Positions 44,596-55,159 of a DNA stretch of 64,000 nucleotides are shown piece after piece. Under the pieces are notes generated by a model. That model was not told the origin of the DNA. It made no database searches and worked only from the letters and a program-made list of their open reading frames with translations. How positions within the stretch are numbered: the first letter of the stretch is position 1; each line of letters begins with the position of its first letter. The position numbers were made by a program, and so were the translations under genes. The stretch is from Brassica napus (Eukaryota > Streptophyta > Magnoliopsida > Brassicales > Brassicaceae), in assembly GCF_020379485.1 (NCBI RefSeq), contig NW_026016895.1:1-64000 (forward strand), in the 5' to 3' direction.

Positions 44596-45073
44596 AGCTC
44601 CTTATGCTGTGCGTGTTTCGCGTTTGACTTTGGCGTTATGCGTTTTGGTGTGGTTTGGAAAAAAGCACAATGAAGAAAGAAGAACCCCACCTTTTCTTAC
44701 TACTACTATACGAAATAGATATCTCTTTTTGTTCTGATACAATGTTTATAGAGTGATTGGAAAAACTCTTATGTGTTTCAACACATTATGTAAGAGTTTC
44801 CATTTTTTAACAATATATGTAACCTAAGTTATAAATTATATCTTTCAATTTCAAAATAGTCTTCCGAGTGATTAATTAACAAACCAACGAAAATGATTTG
44901 TAAATATTCGAAAAAGGTTTTACATTTTTTAGATATGATTATTCTTGCAAAATAAATCACAAAAGATAAATGATATACTTTCTTCTCGTATGACTTGGTA
45001 CATAAGTAACTAGCCCAAGCTTAGTTCAAAGCCAAGAATAGATTTTGTATGAATATTTTAAGTACCAAGAAAT
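44596..45073. other. Short region between convergent genes
   Basis: 3' UTRs of the pectinesterase (+) and the glycine-rich protein (-). No further gene is visible. Confidence 0.4.
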
Positions 45074-45970
45074 TTAAAATCCACCGCCAAATCCACCACC
45101 GGCACCACCACCACCTCCGAATCCTCCTCCAGCTCCTCCACCGGCACCGCCACCAAACCCTCCGCCTGATCCTCCACCAAATCCCCCGCCTGCACCACCA
45201 CCGTGACCCCCGCCTGCACCACCACCGAATCCTCCGCCAGCTCCTCCACCGGCACCACCACCGAATCCTCCACCCGATCCTCCACCAAATCCCCCGCCTG
45301 CACCACCACCGTGACCCCCGCCTGCACCACCACCGAATCCTCCGCCAGCTCCTCCACCAGCCCCTCCTCCGAATCCTCCGCCTGCACCACCACCAAATCC
45401 TCCTCCGGCCCCTCCACCTGCACCACCGCCAATACCTCCACCGTGTCCTCCTCCAACACCACCGCCAATACCTCCACCATGGCCTCCTCCTAGCCCTCCA
45501 CCAGCACCGCCTCCTGCACCACCTCCTAGACCACCACCGTGTCCTCCTCCAACACCACCGCCAATACCTCCACCATGGCCTCCTCCTAGTCCTCCACCAG
45601 CCCCACCTCCTATACCACCACCGTGTCCTCCTCCGGCACCACCACCAATTCCTCCACCATGGCCTCCTCCAAGTCCTCCACCAGCACCACCTCCTGCGCC
45701 ACCACCAATACCTCCACCGTGGCCTCCACCAATGCCACCTCCTAGACCGCCACCGTGGCCTCCTCCTACACCACCTCCAAAACCTCCACCAGCACCGGCA
45801 CCTCCACCGCCACCAATGCCTCCTCCAAAACCTTTGCCGCCGCCAAAACCACCACCAAGTCCACCACCACCACCTCCTAACGTCTCCTTCTCAAATCTCC
45901 TACACTCTACAACCCCGATCGCCACCACTACAAGCATCAAAGCCAAAAACCCAAAAGATACTTTCCCCAT
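45074..45970 (-). CDS. Secreted glycine-rich protein (At3g17050-like)
   Basis: A single exon encodes 298 residues. Residues 1-23 are a signal peptide (MGKVSFGFLALMLVVVAIGV). A short charged link, ECRRFEKETL, follows, and then a long run of GGGxGGG units in which x is Phe, Ala, His, Ile, Leu or Val. This is typical of structural cell-wall glycine-rich proteins. The frame extends upstream to another ATG at 46024, but the signal peptide fixes ATG 45970 as the start. The repeats form higher-order blocks (for example GGGAGGGHGGGAGGGFGGGS twice), consistent with expansion by unequal exchange. Antisense Pro/His/Arg frames here are not genes. Confidence 0.82.
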   Translation of the reverse strand: MGKVSFGFLALMLVVVAIGVVECRRFEKETLGGGGGGLGGGFGGGKGFGGGIGGGGGAGAGGGFGGGVGGGHGGGLGGGIGGGHGGGIGGGAGGGAGGGLGGGHGGGIGGGAGGGHGGGIGGGAGGGLGGGHGGGIGGGVGGGHGGGLGGGAGGGAGGGLGGGHGGGIGGGVGGGHGGGIGGGAGGGAGGGFGGGAGGGFGGGAGGGAGGGFGGGAGGGHGGGAGGGFGGGSGGGFGGGAGGGAGGGFGGGAGGGHGGGAGGGFGGGSGGGFGGGAGGGAGGGFGGGGGAGGGFGGGF

Positions 45971-46538
45971 ATCTTTGATATGTTGTTCTACTATCTTGCT
46001 AATGATCGCTTGATCAGTATACAATTGCTATATCTCACCTGACTAGTTACTAACACTATATAGCACGCAGAGAAAGAGATAGAGAGAGCATTTATGAGAT
46101 ATGGTTGAGAGAGAGAGAGAGGCCTTCTTCAACATCTTCTTCCTACACCGCGTTTTGTTTCTACATGTTCTCATGTCCCAATCATTCATGTTCATTTTTT
46201 CTACGATGCAATTAATGAGTGAACCCCAAGTTGCCTCATTTTTATAGTAATCTCCTATTCCTATCATACATAACCTGTCATCTTTTATTTAGTTCCATGT
46301 TCTCCTACTTTACGACTTCAGTATTCTATACAGCTTATAGCTAACATGCCGAGAAAATTCAAAACGAAGACTAGTTCCCATTCCCAAATAAAACTATAGA
46401 GAGACAGTGGTGGGAAGGTGAGGATGTAATCAATTTTTGAGAAAATCGTACTCTCTTTCACATTTAGAGCTTCTCAACTACTTTGGATTTGGTAGCCACA
46501 TTAACTACAAAACCCCCCACTATCATTTTCATTATTAA
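45971..46538. other. Promoter side of the glycine-rich protein gene
   Basis: Upstream region of the minus-strand glycine-rich gene, with a GA-rich leader near 46070-46120 (AGAGAGAGAGAG). No other gene is visible before the Helitron end at 46539. Confidence 0.45.
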
Positions 46539-47749
46539 CTAGTGGTATTTTCCGGCGCTACGCGCCGAGTTCGTATATTTTTTTATTATATGAATTTACA
46601 GTTTATTTTATGGTCTTAGTAAATAGAATATGTTCAAAAATATGAAAATGAAAATATGTTGAAAGACAATGATATATTTTTCCTATCTGTTTGATAGTGG
46701 TTATCGGCTATATAGTATTATTTTGTTGTGAAGTTGCTTAGTTCAAAGTGAAATCGTATAAGTAGTTGTGACTAATTGATTCAATAAAAGTAGAATAAAA
46801 AGCCGATAGTCGTAACAAAATTAATTTAGTTAAAATTTAAACATAAAAAAAGTTGATCTTTCATTTAGAGAATATTCGAATACTATTAAGTACCATGTGG
46901 ACAATATACAGAGAAAACAACATTTGAAATTTATTTTATTAAGTACCAAATAGTACCTACATGTGAGCAAATAATTTAAAGGGTTATTTAAAGTTTAACA
47001 AACTTTTGAAATTTTAATTTATTTTAATTTAAAATAGTATTAAATTTTACTATATTTTTTCAAAAATTACTATTTATTTTATTATTCCATTTAGAGATTA
47101 TATAATTAAGATGGTGGAAATGAATAAGAAATTTGAAGAAACCATAAGCTGAGATTAAAAAAAGGCACTTTAGTGAAGCTTAAGAGGATTAGAAGACATC
47201 TGTAAACACGTGAATGTAATAAGTAATAATAAGTTTTAATTGTGGTAGAAGTTGCAAACATGGTCCATGAAACAAAACAAACTATGAATTTCTTTTTTTA
47301 TAAACAATACTGCAATGAAGCAAAAGGGAAATAGTGAGGTCTCAAGTTCGATAGCCTTAGCAATTACTCGGTGAGTGCCTTCTTTAGTGTGTTTCCTGCA
47401 ACTTGAACCGGGTCTTCATCATGATAGTCTGCTCACAATTGTATTCTGCAACTGTAGCTGCTCCACCGGATGGGCTCGACAGGTTCGAGGGGTTTACACA
47501 CTTTCGTTGCTCTGGTCATTACCATTTGACCTTTCTCCATCAGAGCAGCTGCAGGGAAGATATTTGACACCAGGCGTTTTATCTCCAGGAAAATCGTTCC
47601 CTCCCTGTCCATTGCCATTAAAACATGTGAGCCATTATGTTAATAAAGAAGAGTGCAAAGTAATAGTTTAATAAGGTTTACATGATTTGCAAATGTTGCT
47701 GCACATGGACGTGATGGCGATCAAAGAAAAGATGCATGACACAGTTCGT

Positions 47750-48300
47750 CAAAAAACACTAAGACACATCGTTGTAGAGCTGTAGTGAAGAGTAGATGAA
47801 GATTGTAAACAAAAAATATGTAAAACCAACAAACCCTAGGATGTCTACAAAGCAAAAGGTTAAACTTTGTATGATAAATCTCGAATTTTTGGGACAATAA
47901 AAATACACCAATTTACTTGGCAACCGAGTATTAGTATTTGCTAATGCCATATGATGTCTGTAGTCACCAAATCTAAAAAGTGGAGTTGTTATTTCAAAAA
48001 ACTTCTTAAGATTGTTAAAGTAAATGAGGACGTTTGAATCTGACAGTTTAAAGTGGGTGTTGCTTCTTGCAACATCAAAGCCACTGATCTTGTAAATGGC
48101 TCCCTCTTGTTTGACAGTGTTCCTAGCCTCCTAGAAATTCATCAAACAGATCTCGGCATTATTAAAATAACACCATTCGTTCCACCAAAATCAACAAAAG
48201 TATAAATTGAACTATGAGACGTCACTTTCCTTGAAACAGCTGACCTCTAACTTCACATTGGTCAGAGCCAAGGTGGTAAAATGCTGAATTTCTTATAGCC
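47750..48300 (-). pseudogene. RPA1-like OB-fold (DUF223-type) fragment in the Helitron
   Basis: Minus-strand text reads LTNVKLEVSCFKESDVS, then after an apparent intron AIYKISGFDVARSNTHFKLS, DSNVLIYFNN, and FGDYRHHMALANTNTRLP. This is the layout of plant replication protein A large-subunit OB-fold domains (GxxYxIxxFxVxR...YRLSDS...; F.F......LALANTN.xLPD). Stops and missing exons show it is not functional. Plant Helitrons often carry RPA-like genes, so this may be an original Helitron component rather than a later capture. Confidence 0.65.
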
Positions 48301-48344
48301 CAAGTATACAAATAACACTCCATATCATATCAATGCTTCTGCTT

Positions 48345-48560
48345 CATCTCACAAGTCAGTAAAGGACCTCGAAACAGATGGGGCTCCTCTAAGACACTTC
48401 ATTTCTCCCTTCACATCCCTAAGAATCCAACCAACAACGCTTCGGTCGGGCATCACCTCTCCCAAAACCATCCATATTACAGGTTCATTGACGCTTATGC
48501 CTTTGGTTGCAACTGGAGCAGAGTGAATTGGGTTTTCGGAAATCTCTTTGCAAAACTGTT
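48345..48560 (-). pseudogene. LINE RNase H fragment in the Helitron
   Basis: Minus-strand text reads MVLGEVMPDRSVVGWILRDV, then KGEMKCLRGAPSVSRSFTDL-stop and DEAEALI. This is the GWVLRD...EAEA segment of a plant LINE RNase H-like domain. Most of it is repeated at 49479-49640 as part of the tandem duplication. Confidence 0.6.
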
Positions 48561-48799
48561 TAGATAAACATGTAAAAGAGAGTAAATTTTAATATGCCCG
48601 TGACTGGAGGTGTAAGCTCACATACCTTTCACAAACAAACTGATCACATAAAACGTACCTAAGCTTAACCTGAGAAGAAAACGCTTGAATAGAAGATATA
48701 GTCAGACCAACAACAAAGATAAAATTAGGGGTAAATGAAAATACCTTGGAATCTAGCAGCAGCATATGGACGCCCATCAGTTGACCTCAATTTTTACAT

Positions 48800-49110
48800 T
48801 CTGAGCTGCCTGTCTTCAGGATAAATGAGGCTGCAAAGTTGTCATTAGGGAAAGTTTGAGGAAAATAAATGTCTATGAGCACTCTCGATGTATAGTGATA
48901 TGGCTCGGGATTCTGAGGAAAATAAATGTCTATCAAAATAACTAAAATCGAAAGAATGTATCAGTTTAGTTGTAATCAAACTTCTAAAACTTACCAGTCA
49001 ACTTTAGATGTCCGTCTAGTAAAACTGGGACTTGACCAAATGGCTGACCTCCCAAATTGGTGAACAAATAGCCATAAGAAATATTCTGTTTCTGAATTCC
49101 TAAATTGCCA
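48800..49110 (-). pseudogene. Captured glutathione S-transferase exons, copy 1
   Basis: A first block ending at 48995 reads LFTNLGGQPFGQVPVLLDGH and then LKLT, followed by a GTAAG donor. An intron to 48913 follows. The second block, starting at 48912 after an AG, reads ESRAISLYIES. Joined, the boundary gives LKLT-ESRAIS. This is the NPFGQVPxLxDGDLKLxESRAI motif of plant phi-class GSTs, the end of the glutathione-binding thioredoxin fold. Retention of the intron shows capture at the DNA level. It lacks the start, catalytic serine region and C-terminal domain. Confidence 0.72.
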
Positions 49111-49146
49111 AGAAATTGGTGGATAAGAAAAAAATAAAGAAGATCT

Positions 49147-49478
49147 GTGATCACAGCGAAACTAATCGGAATCATCGCTGGAAGCGCCGCCGGCGGAATT
49201 CTGATCTTCATCTTTCTCCTGACAGTTCTTATCTTCTACTGTCGACGGAAGCGGTAGATCAAATCTCCGAGGGAAGATATAAAAGGCAAAGGAATAGCTG
49301 AAGCCAAAGGAGGAGGAGCGGCAGCTTCGGAGACGGAGAGGGACATCGAGAGGAAAGACAGAGGCTTCTCATGGGAGAGAAGCGAGGAAGGAGAAGATAA
49401 CGCAAAAACAAAAGATAGAGATTGGAGAAGATGAAGTGGAAGAGTCGGGAGAGGCTCGCCAAGCTTGAAGAAAGCAGG
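49147..49478 (+). pseudogene. Captured receptor-like kinase transmembrane segment, copy 1
   Basis: Plus-strand text reads VITAKLIGIIAGSAAGGILI, then FIFLLTVLIFYCRRKR and a TAG. It continues in the same frame with a hydrophilic stretch including GGGAAASETERDIERKDRGF and SWERSEEGE. A hydrophobic helix closed by a basic stop-transfer cluster, followed by an acidic juxtamembrane region, is typical of LRR receptor-like kinases. The in-frame stop and absence of other domains make it a dead fragment. It lies antisense to the Helitron strand. I cannot name the parent gene. Confidence 0.6.
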
Positions 49479-49876
49479 TTTCTCCCTTCACATCCCTAAG
49501 AATCCAACCAACAACGCTTCGGTCGGGCATCACCTCTCCCAAAACCATCCATATTACAGGTTCATTGACGCTTATGCCTTTGGTTGCAACTGGAGCAGAG
49601 TGAATTGGGTTTTCGGAAATCTCTTTGCAAAACTGTTTAGATAAACATGTAAAAGAGAGTAAATTTTAATATGCCCGTGACTGGAGGTGTAAGCTCACAT
49701 ACCTTTCACAAACAAACTGATCACATAAAACGTACCTAAGCTTAACCTGAGAAGAAAACGCTTGAATAGAAGATATAGTCAGACCAACAACAAAGATAAA
49801 ATTAGGGGTAAATGAAAATACCTTGGAATCTAGCAGCAGCATATGGACGCCCATCAGTTGACCTCAATTTTTACAT

Positions 49877-50187
49877 TCTGAGCTGCCTGTCTTCAGGATA
49901 AATGAGGCTGCAAAGTTGTCATTAGGGAAAGTTTGAGGAAAATAAATGTCTATGAGCACTCTCGATGTATAGTGATATGGCTCGGGATTCTGAGGAAAAT
50001 AAATGTCTATCAAAATAACTAAAATCGAAAGAATGTATCAGTTTAGTTGTAATCAAACTTCTAAAACTTACCAGTCAACTTTAGATGTCCGTCTAGTAAA
50101 ACTGGGACTTGACCAAATGGCTGACCTCCCAAATTGGTGAACAAATAGCCATAAGAAATATTCTGTTTCTGAATTCCTAAATTGCCA
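49877..50187 (-). pseudogene. Captured glutathione S-transferase exons, copy 2
   Basis: The same two exon pieces as at 48800-49110, shifted by 1,077 bases (block ends at 50072; second block starts at 49989). No difference is visible. Confidence 0.7.
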
Positions 50188-50223
50188 AGAAATTGGTGGA
50201 TAAGAAAAAAATAAAGAAGATCT

Positions 50224-50555
50224 GTGATCACAGCGAAACTAATCGGAATCATCGCTGGAAGCGCCGCCGGCGGAATTCTGATCTTCATCTTTCTCCTGAC
50301 AGTTCTTATCTTCTACTGTCGACGGAAGCGGTAGATCAAATCTCCGAGGGAAGATATAAAAGGCAAAGGAATAGCTGAAGCCAAAGGAGGAGGAGCGGCA
50401 GCTTCGGAGACGGAGAGGGACATCGAGAGGAAAGACAGAGGCTTCTCATGGGAGAGAAGCGAGGAAGGAGAAGATAACGCAAAAACAAAAGATAGAGATT
50501 GGAGAAGATGAAGTGGAAGAGTCGGGAGAGGCTCGCCAAGCTTGAAGAAAGCAGG
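50224..50555 (+). pseudogene. Captured receptor-like kinase segment, copy 2
   Basis: The same fragment as at 49147-49478, including the in-frame TAG after the basic cluster. Confidence 0.58.
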
Positions 50556-51164
50556 TTTATCTAGATGGGCTGGGTGGACCAATAAAGTTTTTAAGAAATC
50601 CAATACGAAAGTCCTCATTTCAGCTATGGTGACGTGGAAAAAAACAGCTCCCTATTGGACGATTTTTCAAGCTGACGTGGACGTCCTATCTGATGATTAT
50701 ATATCCCTTTTAATATAGTATAGATCTCTCTAGTAACTAGTACTAACAACTAAGTAGTGTTTTCTTGGAATATCTCACCCCTTATGCAGCCCTTATATGA
50801 ATGAGAACAAGTATGATATAACTTACTGTAAAGATTTACAGTAATCTATCATCAATATGTACTAGTTAATTATCTGTAAAGGGTTATGGTAATTGACATT
50901 TTAATATGAGTTACAATTATAAAGGATGGGTCAACCAATATCACTTCATCTTTTGATTTGTTTGCCTCTCTTGGAGTTATCAATATACACAGTGCAAACA
51001 AAAGAGGACATGTCTTGCAGATGACTTTATCCTCTTCTCTACTAATCTCACCGGAAACAAAAACTCTCCATCCTCTTCCAGTGTCGTTAGACTCTCTCTC
51101 TCACACAAACACACACATACAACAAGGATACAAACTCTCTCCTGCCAACTTATAAGTGTGACTA

Positions 51165-54100
51165 CTATGGCATCATCAACATCATGTCTCCGCTGCCACT
51201 AGCGGTTGACAAAGGGCGTTTCATAGGCACCGGGAGCTCGAGTATGATGAGGAAATAGGAACGTTCCGACTCTCGGATGTACTGAACCTCACCGTTCATG
51301 ATCTTTAGAATCTTTCTACATACGCTTAGTCCTAACCCTTCAGGGCTCGTCCACCTGCTGCTATGAAACATGTCTCGGACTAGCTCTGGAGGCAGACCTT
51401 CACCTGGGCACGCCATTCTGAAATCGCAGAAAATTGAGACATAACAGAGAACCCCAAACATGCTAATCTGAAAACATTAATATCTGCTAATTCTAGTCCT
51501 ATATGGTTCCCTGTAGAAGTTACCAATCTGGTCTAAACAAGCCATAACTGCCACCTAAATAACGATCCAAAAACCAAACCATTCTATATCCAAACAAACA
51601 AAAACCAAAACAGATATGAGGATACAATAGCTGAAACAATGAAATAAGTACCTAAATTCTGTGCGAATAGCGTAGAATCCATCAGCCATTTGCTTCGGAA
51701 CATGGCTTATATGGATCTCCACCCACTCATGGGACGGTGCATACCGGATTATACTCAGCAGAAACTCAGCTAGGAGCTGTTGAATCCTTGTCTGGTCTCC
51801 ATAAACTTGTATAGATTTGATCTCTTCAGGAATGTCACGGATCAGCTGAACACCTCTCTCCTTTAATAAGAACATCGCCTGGCTTACAATCGCGTTGATG
51901 ACACTTCCGAGTAAAAACTCCGTTCTAACTAGCTCAAACGAACTGATCAAATAGAGCAAAACAATATTTGGAATCTGGTCACATTCTATCAAGTAATCAA
52001 AAACCATTTTATAGAAAATTCCAACTAAGCTTACCCGTCTTCAATTCTTTCAAGATCCATGTCACTGACAATCCTCGAAATCTGTTTCTCGCAAGAAACA
52101 CTTGTTTCAAGAAGCTGTTTCTGATCCTCGTTCAAGTCTGTAGCTTCCAACAACGAGTTTGTGAAACGCAAACCGCTCAAAGGATTCTTTACCACCTGAC
52201 AAATGTAAGCTAGCTCTTTCGCCTTCGTGAAACACTCTGTGTCCTGCCTTCGTTGAACTGCTAAAGCTTGCTGCAGCTCAGGACTCGGGATCTGCAAGAA
52301 ACAGAAAGCCCCAATAACCTTTCCATCGAAGCTTACACGCTTGTTTGCAGTCAGTAGAGCCTGAACAAACTTCCCGTTGCGGTCAAAGAACGGGAAAGGG
52401 AACTTGTCTGTTTCTTGGCCACCGATCGCATTATGCAACACAATCATGAACTTGGTTAATGCATCAGGACCCTTTAGCCTGCAACAGCTCCCAAACACTT
52501 CCCCAACAAGCATTTTCCCAATCACTTCACTGCGAGACCAACCAGTGAGCTTTTCCAACGCGGTGTTCCACTCCAGGCAGCACGTGTTCTCGTCCGCCGC
52601 AAAGATTGGTGGAATCAGTGGGTTTGGGCTATGGACAATGGCTTTGTAGTCTCCTTGTATGTTGATGAACTTGTCCATTACGATTTTCTGACCAGTAACA
52701 TCCTGTCCCACAAAACAGACGCCAACAATGTTGTTTGAGTAGTCCTTGCTCGAACATGCATTCACAACCACAAAAACCGCTTTCCCCTGTAGTTCAGAGC
52801 TGAAAGTTTTCAGCTTTATCTCCACATTCTTGTCCTCGTCCCCTGCAAAACGCATCAAAATAATCAAATAACCATACTGCAAATACAAGTAGTTGGAGAA
52901 CTGAATGTACCTCTGAGCGCACGAGAAATGAGCTTATCAACAGTTTCTTCATTCTCTTTGTATATCAGATCAGAAACCAGAGACTTCCCCATAGCTTCTT
53001 CAACCGAGAGACCGGTCAACTCTGCAATCTTAGCGTTCCATCCATTGATGCATCCTCCAGCATCCACAGCGAATATAGGCACAGTTGCTGTCTCGATGAG
53101 TCTAACCATCTCTCTTGCAACAGCACCTAACTCATCAATCCCCTGCTCTCCTGCCATACTATAAGGCTGAACCGCGCCATCTGCAGTTTTCGAGTTCATA
53201 GCTGCCTCAGATTCCTTAAAAGAGTCCCTTAGAATCAGCTGGAGCGAATGAATCGCATCCATTTCCGCAGTTTCCCACGGCTGACTCCGACTCTTAACAA
53301 CTTCAAGAAAAGCCTTGAAAGAAGAGCGAGGATGCATCCTTTGCCCATCATCTTTGTCCTCTGGATGATGCTTAGCGCCTCCCCATTTGATCTCTTTAGC
53401 TGTATGAGAACGAAACCAGAAAAGGAAATCTCTTTTTGTGATATACGCAACCGCCATACCGCACACAGCATCCCCTAACGCAGCTGCTCCGGGATAACCT
53501 GCGTCCCCTAAACTATCAGTGCTTAAACCAGTTGAATCAGCGTGATTCGCAAGCAACCACTCCACAACGTCTTTAATCTGAGCTTCCGTCGGAGCAACAC
53601 CCAACGGGTAATAATTCCCGTGGTAAAGAAACGCTGCACCGTCACATTTCACCAAGTCCATGATACTAGGACTCTGCGTAACAATCCCAGCAGGCGAGTC
53701 ACGCAGAAGCATATCGCACAACAGCGTCTGCGTCCTCAAAACGCGTTTCTCCGACATCTGCAAAGCCAACTGCAACTCCATGTTCAACTGTAAACCAAAC
53801 GCCTGCATCAAAAACTCGCAAGCATACCTCAACGGAAACGGTATGCATCGAGAAGAAGTATGATGGCAAACGACTAAACCCCAAAGCCTCATAGCGCTTC
53901 TCCCACCAGCGACACTACTCCCATCTTCTTCACTCCCGTTTATTATAACCGCCATCGCTAAAGACGCGATAGACCCCATATTCGCCATATACTGAGAGTG
54001 ACAACCGTGAGGAGCTCTCAAAGTAGACCCAACCAAGCACATAGACTGAGTCAGCCTATCGTCTTGCACCACGAGAACCGGCGTCGCGTGGCAATCAACA

Positions 54101-55068
54101 ATCATACGCACTCGATTCTGCTTAAACAAGAACCGTGACGCTTGTGGAATATCAGTAGCTGGATAATGCAAACCAATGTAAGGCTCCAAATCCTCTCTCC
54201 TACTCTCCGCAACAACCTCTCCATGCTCGTCTTCGTGAAACTTGTACACCATCACACGGTCGTATCCGGTTAAGTCCCTCACACTCTCCACAACCGTATC
54301 ACAAAGCAGCTTGATATCTCCACCGGGGAGAGACTGTAACTGCGAGATAGCGCGAACGGCTAGCTTCTGAGACTGAACCGCTCCGGCGATGGAAAGCGCT
54401 GGATCCTCAGTCCTCGCCGGCTCCAAATCGATCACGACTCCAACGTCGATCCTGTGTAAGATAGCGTAAAACGGCTTCCCAGTGTACTTGGAGTGGATCC
54501 AAACGGGATTCAGGAGCGTGATCTCACGCGCCACGAAGGCGCGTTCGAGGAGGACCGAGCTGGAGGAGGTGAAGAGGGAGCGGACGTCAGTTCCCATGGC
54601 GAGAATCTCGGGCCTCTCGAGGCTGGGGACGGACTGGGGAGTGAGGCCGAGCATTTCCCGCGCGTTCTCGCTGTAGCCGATGATGGCGAAGGTGGACTCG
54701 TCGACGGCGATCATGCATCCGAACGGCTGGATGTAGCCGCCGCGCTGGATCCTGGAGAGGTAGGCCGTGATCTGCTTCTCCGGGACCGAGGAGCCGTACG
54801 TCGTCGTTTTGAGGGATTGCGAGTAGTCGAAGGATCTTCCTGACTCGCCGGATTGTTCGAAGACGGCGTGGAGTCGAGCGTCGACTGTGTATTGCTGAAT
54901 AGCTTTGCTAATTGATTCCGTTTGTGGTTGGCTCTGTGGCCTGAGAGATTTTGTACCTGAGGATTGAGCTTGTTCTCTCCGGTGAGTTGATGAGGATTCT
55001 TCTCCGCCGCGGCCGCCGCCGCGGCCACTCCCGCCGCTTCCTCCGCCGCCGCCGACTCCGGAAACCAT
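51165..55068 (-). CDS. PHYB: Phytochrome B photoreceptor
   Basis: Four exons on the minus strand (55068-52911, 52842-52035, 51942-51652, 51417-51165; GT-AG introns) encode about 1169 residues, close to the 1172 of Arabidopsis PHYB. After a Gly/Ser-rich N-terminus typical of PHYB come the PAS domain (from about 100), the GAF domain with the bilin-attachment cysteine in [10 protein letters not shown] (Cys356), and the PHY domain with the tongue motif HPRSSF. Two PAS repeats follow ([29 protein letters not shown]), then the histidine-kinase-related module with the ATPase-like part [11 protein letters not shown]. The protein senses red/far-red light, moves to the nucleus as Pfr and triggers PIF degradation. 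The C-terminus ends MMLMMP because a TAG stands where Arabidopsis has a Tyr codon (from memory). All else looks intact. Confidence 0.98.
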
Positions 55069-55143
55069 GAGTTGTTGTTTTTTTTTTGTGGAATTAGATG
55101 AAATTCTCTGAGATTACGTCAGATTATATCAAAAGGGAGTGAG

Positions 55144-55151
55144 CTTTTATA
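55144..55151 (-). promoter_or_regulatory. Possible PHYB TATA box
   Basis: CTTTTATA on the plus strand reads TATAAAAG on the minus strand, about 80 bases upstream of the PHYB start. The spacing allows a short leader, but an additional upstream start site or a leader intron cannot be excluded. Confidence 0.35.
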
Positions 55152-55159
55152 GATATTAT

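Larger units (their letters stand above)
48402..49478 (+). repeat. Tandem duplication, copy 1 (1,077 bp)
   Basis: It begins TTTCTCCCTTCACATCCCTA and continues without visible difference in the copy starting at 49479. Every open frame inside occurs twice with identical sequence and a fixed offset of 1,077. The junction shares TTT, suggesting microhomology. Confidence 0.95.
49479..50555 (+). repeat. Tandem duplication, copy 2 (1,077 bp)
   Basis: Second copy of 48402-49478, ending ...AAGCAGGTTT before TATCTAGATGGGC. I saw no base difference between copies in the lines compared. Confidence 0.95.
46539..50724 (-). mobile_element. 4.2 kb Helitron with captured gene fragments
   Basis: On the minus strand the 5' end TCTATACTATATTAAAAGGG begins at 50724 after an A. 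The 3' end has the hairpin CGGCGC-GTA-GCGCCG (46553-46567), then GAAAATACCACTAG at 46539 and a T. The element has no Rep/helicase frame. It contains an RPA-like OB-fold fragment, a LINE RNase H fragment, two exons of a glutathione S-transferase and a receptor-like kinase segment. The last two, and most of the RNase H text, are duplicated by a 1,077 bp tandem repeat. Multi-gene capture of this kind is known for plant Helitrons. The element ends only about 440 bases beyond the PHYB stop codon. Confidence 0.88.

Noticed and set aside
45049..45978. 309 aa plus-strand frame and 140 aa minus frame over the second glycine-rich gene
   Set aside because: Shadow frames of the glycine repeat; the 298-residue minus frame with a signal peptide explains the sequence.
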